A DNA stretch of 49,361 nucleotides from Lachnospiraceae bacterium (lineage in GTDB: Bacteria; Bacillota; Clostridia; Lachnospirales; Lachnospiraceae). This document shows, piece after piece, positions 43,963-49,361 of the stretch. The position numbers were made by a program, and so were the translations under genes. The first letter of the stretch is position 1. Each line of letters begins with the position of its first letter. The stretch spans positions 1 to 49,361 of the forward strand of contig JAAWBG010000061.1 of NCBI GenBank assembly GCA_022792535.1. Direction: 5' to 3'. The notes under the pieces were generated by a model, which saw nothing but the letters and a program-made list of their open reading frames with translations, did not search any database and had not been told where the DNA came from.

Positions 43963-44637
43963 ATGCGAGAGACATTAAAAGATTTCTTTTATCGTTATCG
44001 GCATGGATGGATTTTATCATATTTACTGATCTATCTGGTATGGTTTGCATATTTAGAGCGGACGGTGACCAGACGTTTTCATGTGATCCATATGCCCATT
44101 GATGATTATATCCCATTTATAGAAATATTTATTGTACCTTATCTGCTGTGGTTTGGATATGTGGCCCTTGCAGTTACATATTTCTTTTTCAAAAATGTGC
44201 AGGATTATTATAAACTGTGTATTTTTTTGTTTGTGGGTATGACGGTGTTTTTGGTTGTGTCCACAGTATATCCCCATGGCCATTATCTGCGTCCCAGAAT
44301 GTTTGAGCGGGATAATATTTTTGTCACGCTGGTCAAGGGACTCTATATGGTGGATACTCCTACGAACTTGTTTCCAAGTATTCATGTGTATAATTCCATC
44401 GGCGTTCATCTTTCTGTAATGCACAGCGAGCAGCTGAAAGAGAAGAAATGGATACGCAGAATATCTTTTGTGCTGATGATTTCCATTATTCTGTCTACGA
44501 TGTTTTTAAAACAGCATTCTGTGTTTGATGTGATCACTGGATGTATCATGGCAATTGTAATGTATACTTTGGTATATGGCGGAGAATTGCTGACAGGAAG
44601 AAAACGTATGTACGAGAGACAGTACAGAGAGATATAG
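43963..44637 (+). CDS. PAP2-family membrane phosphatase
   Basis: A 224-residue polytopic protein with about five or six hydrophobic helices. Phosphatase signatures are degenerate but in order: HGHYLRPRMF in the position of the first motif, LFPSIHVYNS (PSxH) for the second, and LKQHSVFDVITG for the third, with its His and Asp. This arrangement is close to the inositol-phosphoryl-ceramide-synthase-like PAP2 branch. It probably dephosphorylates a lipid phosphate or transfers a head group at the membrane. It has its own consensus promoter, an AAAGGTGA ribosome binding site and a terminator, so it is monocistronic. Confidence 0.85.
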   Translation: MRETLKDFFYRYRHGWILSYLLIYLVWFAYLERTVTRRFHVIHMPIDDYIPFIEIFIVPYLLWFGYVALAVTYFFFKNVQDYYKLCIFLFVGMTVFLVVSTVYPHGHYLRPRMFERDNIFVTLVKGLYMVDTPTNLFPSIHVYNSIGVHLSVMHSEQLKEKKWIRRISFVLMISIILSTMFLKQHSVFDVITGCIMAIVMYTLVYGGELLTGRKRMYERQYREI

Positions 44638-44654
44638 AGTTAGAAAGAGGGCAG

Positions 44655-44685
44655 AAGAGAGTTCATGGTTGGGCTCTCTTTTTCT
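44655..44685 (+). terminator. Terminator after the PAP2 gene
   Basis: AAGAGAG (44655-44661) pairs with CTCTCTT (44674-44680) across a 12-nt loop and is followed by TTTCTTTT. Confidence 0.75.
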
Positions 44686-44696
44686 TTTCTATCATA

Positions 44697-44713
44697 GATT
44701 CGGGTGTCAAAAG
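44697..44713 (+). repeat. Solo left end of a family B element (B4)
   Basis: GATTCGGGTGTCAAAAG is exactly the reverse complement of the right end of B2. No matching right end follows within the gap, so this is a relic. The rest of the gap (44714-44943) is AT-rich and holds the promoter of the phosphorelay operon. Confidence 0.7.
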
Positions 44714-44809
44714 GAGGCTTTTAAATTTTTTATTGTCAATTTGCACAATTATGTAGAAATTATGGTCCTGCCTTGCTTATGACAGAGAGGAAACTCAGGA
44801 ACAAATCGG

Positions 44810-44838
44810 TTGCGGTATGGACTGAAGTATGTTATGAT
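44810..44838 (+). promoter_or_regulatory. Candidate promoter of the phosphorelay operon
   Basis: TTGCGG (44810-44815) and TATGAT (44833-44838) are 17 bp apart, about 105 bp before the Hpt start. Two overlapping TATAAT-like hexamers (44884-44889, 44893-44898) nearer the gene have no -35 partner. Confidence 0.45.
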
Positions 44839-44943
44839 GAGAGTGCTGAAATCATGGCGGAAAAGGTCCTGTGTGATCTTTCATATAATTTATATAATAA
44901 TTAATGAAGTAATAGAAATAAAACGGAAAAAGGAGACATTTTT

Positions 44944-45303
44944 ATGAATCTACTGGATGAATTAAGAGAATTGGGTGTAAATGTGGATGACGGAGTGAGA
45001 CGTCTGGGTGGAAATGCAGCTATTTATAAAAAAATGTTGAATACCTTTATAAAAATGATGAAAGAGTATTCTTTTGAGCCGGATTTTGATGGAAAAGAAT
45101 ACGAGGATACTATAGAAAAGGCTCATGCTATCAAAGGGGCGGCTGGAAATCTCTCTATCACGCCAGTGTATGAGGCATACTCTGAGATCACAGATCTTCT
45201 GCGGAAAGGAGAACCGGAAGAGGCACGAGGAATTCTGGTAAAGGTTTTGCCGGTTCAGGAGAAGATCATAGCCGCAATCGAGAATTATATGGCAAATAAA
45301 TAG
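44944..45303 (+). CDS. Hpt domain phosphotransfer protein
   Basis: A 119-residue single-domain histidine phosphotransferase. The four-helix bundle carries the phosphoacceptor in KAHAIKGAAGNLSI (H61). No kinase or receiver domain is fused. It would shuttle phosphate between receiver domains. It is the first gene of an operon with a response regulator (32 bp downstream) and a hybrid kinase with two receiver domains, which is the minimum set for a His-Asp-His-Asp relay. AAAGGAG lies 8 nt before the ATG. Confidence 0.92.
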   Translation: MNLLDELRELGVNVDDGVRRLGGNAAIYKKMLNTFIKMMKEYSFEPDFDGKEYEDTIEKAHAIKGAAGNLSITPVYEAYSEITDLLRKGEPEEARGILVKVLPVQEKIIAAIENYMANK

Positions 45304-45334
45304 AGGAAATAGATGATAATGGTAGAAGAGTGCG

Positions 45335-46360
45335 ATGTTAAGAGATGATAGAAAATTATTGATAATTGACGACTCAGAAGTAGACCGGGGAGTGCTGAAA
45401 ACAATTTTGGAGGAAGAGTTCTCCATTGTTGAGGCAGAAAATGGATCTGCTGGGATTGACAGAATTCTGAAGGGATTAGACGTACTGGACGGGATCTTGT
45501 TGGATGTGTCTATGCCGGTGCTGGATGGATTTGGTGTATTACAGCGCATGAAGGAAAATAAGATCAATGATATTCCTGTATTTCTAATTACTGCAGAGGC
45601 TACCAGAGAAAACGTTGCCAGTGCGGCACAGTATCAAATTTCCGGTTTTATAAAGAAGCCTTTTGAGAGAGAAGAGTTTTTGTGGAGGCTGGAATCAAAA
45701 ATGGGAATGGTTGGAGAAGGCAGCCTTTCTCAGGAAGATATTTGGGAAACGGAAAAGTACATATCAGATCTGGATACGGTCTATCGGAGGTTTTTGAAAA
45801 ATTTCGGCCAGGACAGCGGCCATTATGAGCGTATGGCAGATTTAATGGAGATATTACTGAAGCAGTATTTAGGAAGCGGCAGCGAAAGGGTTCAGGATCA
45901 AATAAAAATGATAAGTAAAGCAGCATTTTTTTGTGATATTGGCAATATGCTGCTTCCTAATAATTTTAAGTTTAAGTCTTCCAAACAAGATGAGATGAGC
46001 AATGATATCTATGGACATACTGGATCAGGAGCCAGCATTATCCGTTTGAATTATTCCAAGCACTGTGAGTATTTTGTGCAGATATGTGCAGATATGTGTA
46101 TGCATCATCATGAGAGATATGATGGAAACGGATTTCCCTATAAATTGGTGGGGAAGAATAATACGATCTTTACCCAGATGTGCCGGCTTGTAGATGAGTT
46201 TGACCAGATGTTTTATCGTTACCGGGAGCATAACGAGCTGCAGTTTGAGTTTGTGCGGAGCACATTGGCAAAAGATGTGGGGGCGGTGCGATCAGAAGTT
46301 CTGGAACTGCTTGTCAGATGTAAGCAGGAAATTGACGCTTATTACAGCACATTGGTTTAA
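45335..46360 (+). CDS. Response regulator with degenerate HD-GYP output domain
   Basis: A 341-residue regulator. The receiver domain (residues 5-122) has D12, D13, the phosphoacceptor D57 in LLDVSMPVLDGF and K108 in IKKPF. The output half aligns with HD-GYP phosphodiesterases, which hydrolyse cyclic di-GMP. H163, D201, H228, HHHERYDGNGFP (257-268) and D287 are kept. The HD pair itself reads FFCDIGN, so Cys200 replaces the metal-binding His and Asn the usual Lys, and GYP is GFP. Activity is therefore in doubt; a c-di-GMP sensor or altered metal site is possible. The start lacks a strong ribosome binding site. Confidence 0.87.
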   Translation: MLRDDRKLLIIDDSEVDRGVLKTILEEEFSIVEAENGSAGIDRILKGLDVLDGILLDVSMPVLDGFGVLQRMKENKINDIPVFLITAEATRENVASAAQYQISGFIKKPFEREEFLWRLESKMGMVGEGSLSQEDIWETEKYISDLDTVYRRFLKNFGQDSGHYERMADLMEILLKQYLGSGSERVQDQIKMISKAAFFCDIGNMLLPNNFKFKSSKQDEMSNDIYGHTGSGASIIRLNYSKHCEYFVQICADMCMHHHERYDGNGFPYKLVGKNNTIFTQMCRLVDEFDQMFYRYREHNELQFEFVRSTLAKDVGAVRSEVLELLVRCKQEIDAYYSTLV

Positions 46361-46459
46361 AAATTTATCATAAATCTGCGAAGGAAAAGACGAGGGAATG
46401 CGGGTGTTTTCTCAAGAATGCATGTTTGTGCGTCGAGATACATAGTAATGGAGGATAGA

Positions 46460-49003
46460 ATGGAGAAGAATATTAAAAGTTTTTTAAGAAACAGTTTTAT
46501 CGGCGTGATCAGTGTGTGTGTCGTGGTATTTATCGGACTTGTATTGATCATGGGAAAACTGACAGAGCGGACGATTGATGAGATCAGTGAGATTTATATG
46601 TCTGAGATGAATATTCAGCTCAAACAGAAATTCACCACAGTGGTGGGACTGCGTTTGGAACAGATTGAAGGGCTGCTTCGAAGGACGCCCCCAGAAGGTG
46701 CGGAATATGGTTCTGAATTGATAGATGATCTTACCCTTGGCGGTGAGGTGCGGGACTTCACCTTTTTAGGATTGTGTTCTGAAGGGGGAGAGATTGAGAC
46801 CATTTACGGAGATCAGATAGAGGTCTCGGCAGATGAGATCATAAGTTCTTTGGAAGGAGATGGAAATATTGTAGTCAGCGGGGTCAGTGAAACAGGAGAG
46901 CGGATGCTGATTTTGGGAAAGGCTGCAGCATATCCTATGAGCGATGGAAGTAAGAGTATTGCTTTGCTGGCAGGAGTTCCCATGGACTATTTGAAAGAAG
47001 CTCTCTTTTTGGATTCTGTGGATACATTGACTTATTCTCATATTATTGATGGAAATGGAAACTTTGTAATTCGAAGCGGAGATGCCTACCGAGAAAGTTA
47101 TTTTGAACGGATTCAGGGGGAGGCAGTCAATCATAAAGGAGAAGCGGAAGAATATATTGTAGAATTACAGGAGGCCATGGAACAGGGAGAACCTTACTCT
47201 AAGCTGGTTGCGATCAATGGAGAAAAACGTTATACATATTGTACGCCTATTTCTGAGAATCTGGACTGGTATCTGATCACAGTTATGAACAGTGAGGTTA
47301 TGGATGATCCTATCAGTAATCTGGATCTGCAGCGTATTGGGATTATGCTTGGATCTTCCATGATGATTCTGGTGGCAATGTCCATTATGTTCTTTATGTA
47401 TTTCCGTCTGTCTACACAGCAGATGGAAGAATTAAACACTGCGAGAAAGAAAGCGGTTCAGTCAGATAAGGCGAAAAGTGAGTTTCTTTCCAGCATGAGC
47501 CATGATATTCGTACTCCTATGAATGCCATTATCGGAATGACGGAGATAGCCTTGAAAAATATCAAAGATCCAAATAGGGTGGAGGATTGTCTAGGGAAGG
47601 TGAAGCTGTCCAGCAAACATCTTCTGGGCTTGATCAATGACGTACTGGATATGTCTAAAATTGAAAGCGGAAAGATGACGCTGAATATGAATCAGATGTC
47701 TTTGCGGGAGACTATGGATGATATTGTCAATATTATGCAGCCTCAGGTAAAATCTAGAAATCAATATTTTGATATTTTTATTCAGTCTATTATATCGGAA
47801 GAAGTATTCTGCGATTCCGTCCGTTTAAATCAGGTGCTGTTGAACCTTTTGTCCAATGCGGCGAAATTTACGCCGGAGGAAGGAAGAATTGATGTTCATC
47901 TGTATCAGGAAGCATCTCCTAAGGGAGAAGAGTATGTGCGGACTCACTTTATTGTAGAAGATACCGGAATTGGAATGACAGAGGAGTTTCAGCAGAAAAT
48001 TTTTGACAGCTTTGAGCGGGAGAATTCCGACCAGGTGGCAAAGATTATGGGAACTGGATTGGGTATGTCCATTACAAAAGCAATTGTGGATATGATGAAG
48101 GGAACCATTGAGCTGAAAAGCGAGCAGGGCAAGGGAAGCAGATTCCACATTACCCTTGACCTGAAAAAATCTGACATTGATGAGAAGGATATGCTGCTTC
48201 CCCATTGGGACGTTTTAGTGGTGGATGACAATGAACAGCTTTGTACCAGCGCAGTTTCCAATCTGCAGGAATTGGGAGTTCATACAGAGTGGTCTTTGGA
48301 TGGACGCCAGGCAATCCGAATGATTGAAGACAGGCATCTGCAGAACAATGATTATGATTTTGTACTGGTAGATTGGAAAATGCCTTATATGACGGGAATT
48401 GAAGTGATTCGTGAGATGAGAAATGTCACTGGAGGCAATAAGATACCTGCCTTTTTGATCTCGGCATATGACTGGAATGAGCTGGAAGAGGAAGTGGATA
48501 CTTCCGAAATCGAGGGATTTATTTCTAAGCCATTATTCAAATCTACGCTGTATCTGTATCTGAGAAAATATATGGAAAATGAGGCTTATGAAGAAGGCGA
48601 GGAAGAGGATGAGATAGATTTTGAAGGAAAGCATATTCTTTTGGCAGAAGATATTGATGTAAACTGGGAATTTATCAGCGAGATTCTCGGAGCCGTGGGA
48701 TTGATACTGGAACGAGCTATCAATGGAAAAGAGTGTTTGGAGAAGTTTGAGGCTTCCGAAATTGGATTCTATGATGCGGTTCTGATGGATATTCGTATGC
48801 CGGTTATGAATGGATATGACGCCACAGTAGCCATCCGTGAACTGGAACGTTCTGACAGCGGACTTCCGATTATTGCCATGACAGCGGATGCATTTTCGGA
48901 TGACGCCCAGCACTGTCTGGAAGTGGGAATGGATGCCCATATTGCAAAGCCTATTGATCTGAAAGAGTGTATGAGAACTCTGCAGAAATATTTGTGTGAC
49001 TAA
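46460..49003 (+). CDS. Hybrid sensor histidine kinase with two receiver domains
   Basis: An 847-residue membrane kinase. TM1 (about residues 11-33) and TM2 (about 293-316) enclose a Cache-like external sensor of some 255 residues. Next come HisKA with SSMSHDIRTPMNAIIG (about 345), HATPase with NLLSNAAKFT, VEDTGIGM and GTGLGMSI (about 455-570), receiver 1 (about 580-700; FVLVDWKMPYMTG) and receiver 2 (about 722-845; AVLMDIRMPVMNGYD). Both receivers keep the phosphoacceptor Asp. It lacks its own Hpt, which is supplied by the gene at 44944. ATG 46460 follows GGAGG at 5 nt; ATGs at 46418 and 46448 lie before that site. Confidence 0.94.
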   Translation: MEKNIKSFLRNSFIGVISVCVVVFIGLVLIMGKLTERTIDEISEIYMSEMNIQLKQKFTTVVGLRLEQIEGLLRRTPPEGAEYGSELIDDLTLGGEVRDFTFLGLCSEGGEIETIYGDQIEVSADEIISSLEGDGNIVVSGVSETGERMLILGKAAAYPMSDGSKSIALLAGVPMDYLKEALFLDSVDTLTYSHIIDGNGNFVIRSGDAYRESYFERIQGEAVNHKGEAEEYIVELQEAMEQGEPYSKLVAINGEKRYTYCTPISENLDWYLITVMNSEVMDDPISNLDLQRIGIMLGSSMMILVAMSIMFFMYFRLSTQQMEELNTARKKAVQSDKAKSEFLSSMSHDIRTPMNAIIGMTEIALKNIKDPNRVEDCLGKVKLSSKHLLGLINDVLDMSKIESGKMTLNMNQMSLRETMDDIVNIMQPQVKSRNQYFDIFIQSIISEEVFCDSVRLNQVLLNLLSNAAKFTPEEGRIDVHLYQEASPKGEEYVRTHFIVEDTGIGMTEEFQQKIFDSFERENSDQVAKIMGTGLGMSITKAIVDMMKGTIELKSEQGKGSRFHITLDLKKSDIDEKDMLLPHWDVLVVDDNEQLCTSAVSNLQELGVHTEWSLDGRQAIRMIEDRHLQNNDYDFVLVDWKMPYMTGIEVIREMRNVTGGNKIPAFLISAYDWNELEEEVDTSEIEGFISKPLFKSTLYLYLRKYMENEAYEEGEEEDEIDFEGKHILLAEDIDVNWEFISEILGAVGLILERAINGKECLEKFEASEIGFYDAVLMDIRMPVMNGYDATVAIRELERSDSGLPIIAMTADAFSDDAQHCLEVGMDAHIAKPIDLKECMRTLQKYLCD

Positions 49004-49058
49004 TTATTATATGTGAAATGATAAAGCAGCCATTTTAAGTGGCGCTGAATGGTGAAAT

Positions 49059-49097
49059 AAAAGCCTTACCTGTGAAAAATCTCAGGTAAGGCTTTTT
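49059..49097 (+). terminator. Terminator after the hybrid kinase
   Basis: AAAAGCCTTACCTG (49059-49072) pairs perfectly with CAGGTAAGGCTTTT (49083-49096) around a 10-nt loop and runs into a T tract. Confidence 0.92.
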
Positions 49098-49157
49098 ATT
49101 CTATAGGAAAGACCCTGTCACATTGAAGCGTGAAAGCATCTTTCCTATAGAATAAAA
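49094..49157. repeat. TATAGGAAAGA hairpin module
   Basis: A 19-bp perfect inverted repeat (49094-49112 with 49139-49157) has an inner GTCAC/GTGA-type pairing. The inner arm TATAGGAAAGA equals that at 32628-32638, while the outer arm bases differ on both sides together, keeping complementarity. It starts within the T tract of the kinase terminator. Confidence 0.8.
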
Positions 49158-49189
49158 TATAGATGCCACGCAAATGCAAGGAAAATATA

Positions 49190-49243
49190 TCGCACTGCGG
49201 CGGAGAGGAAATGAACCGCGGGAGCGGTCCGCCGCAGGCGGAG
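49190..49243. repeat. GC-rich repeat module D, copy 2
   Basis: 52 of 54 positions match 195-248. The inner hairpin has one more pair (ACCGC/GCGGT) than copy 1. As in copy 1, it lies right of a hairpin with a TATAGGAAA-type arm and left of another strong hairpin. Confidence 0.8.
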
Positions 49244-49298
49244 GGGCTGTGAAAAAATGGAGTGATTGAAACACCATTTTTCACAGCTCCTCTTTTTT
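49241..49298 (+). terminator. Terminator-like hairpin after module D
   Basis: GAGGGGCTGTGAAAAAATGG (49241-49260) pairs with 49274-49292 with one bulge and one G-U pair, followed by TTTTTT. No coding gene on this strand ends here within the window. Confidence 0.8.
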
Positions 49299-49361
49299 GT
49301 CTTAAAAATTCAGCTCTATCTTAAAAAAGCGTATACCTCCCCCTTTCCCCCTGGAATAGCC

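Noticed and set aside
49302-49361. Possible 3' end of a minus-strand gene at the right edge
   Set aside because: All three minus-strand frames run into the edge with short tails, and no family can be recognised in so few residues.
1-49361. CRISPR array
   Set aside because: The repeats are palindromic, dispersed and of different families; no regularly spaced repeat-spacer units or cas genes are present.

Overview
The window looks like chromosomal DNA of a gut-type Clostridia, most likely a member of the Lachnospiraceae. The evidence is strong AGGAGG-type ribosome binding sites, the MBL-hydrolase/hemZ/hisS/aspS gene order, DUF5685 and DUF1002 proteins, an extracytoplasmic trigger-factor-like lipoprotein, and a BaiCD-like flavin/Fe-S oxidoreductase. 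The genus cannot be decided from the sequence alone. I see no rRNA, tRNA, CRISPR array, phage module or transposase gene.

Layout. 1-270 is a mosaic of palindromic repeat modules. 497-4564 is an AraC regulator followed by an old-yellow-enzyme/Fe-S reductase and a polytopic membrane protein; an almost identical 19-nt motif lies upstream of both the regulator and the reductase. 4621-6388 holds a LysR regulator divergent from a broken relative of the reductase. 6849-9599 is a three-gene envelope operon (GT2 glycosyltransferase, permuted NlpC/P60-like protein, LPG-synthase-type membrane protein). 10597-13960 is an ECF sigma factor with a membrane protein and an ABC exporter. 13979-25212 carries housekeeping genes: nicotinate phosphoribosyltransferase, a PPIase lipoprotein, asnS, a DHH phosphoesterase, truA, recJ, an MCP-like coiled-coil protein, an alpha/beta hydrolase and a DUF1002 protein. 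25330-32553 holds a membrane protein, a methyltransferase overlapping hslO, nadE, DUF5685 overlapping a DnaJ-domain protein, and a flavodoxin. 32799-34448 is a transmembrane chemoreceptor. 35080-40654 is MBL hydrolase, hemZ, hisS and aspS. 40772-43777 holds an XRE membrane regulator, a HAD phosphatase, luxS and the MTA/SAH nucleosidase. 43963-44637 is a PAP2 phosphatase. 44944-49003 is a three-gene phosphorelay: Hpt, REC plus degenerate HD-GYP, and a hybrid histidine kinase with two REC domains.

The most unusual content is not protein-coding. Several families of intergenic palindromic repeats are scattered through the window. One family has two 121-bp copies (34643-34763 and 38676-38796) and a 54-bp deletion derivative (34519-34572). 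It has about 17-bp terminal inverted repeats, and perfect 7-bp direct repeats flank two of the three copies, as expected for a non-autonomous transposable element. The two long copies also fold into the same cloverleaf (closing stem plus three arms). By eye they differ at 16 of 121 positions: ten differences form five compensatory pairs and the other six lie in unpaired positions, so no difference breaks a pair. A different 127-bp element at 26543-26669 has the same three-arm architecture. These elements deserve attention as a possible mobile element constrained as a folded nucleic acid.

The other leads are a DUF5685 protein whose two Asp-rich motifs resemble squalene/phytoene synthases, a phosphorelay ending in an HD-GYP domain with Cys in place of the HD histidine, and the AraC/reductase/permease locus next to a decayed paralogue.
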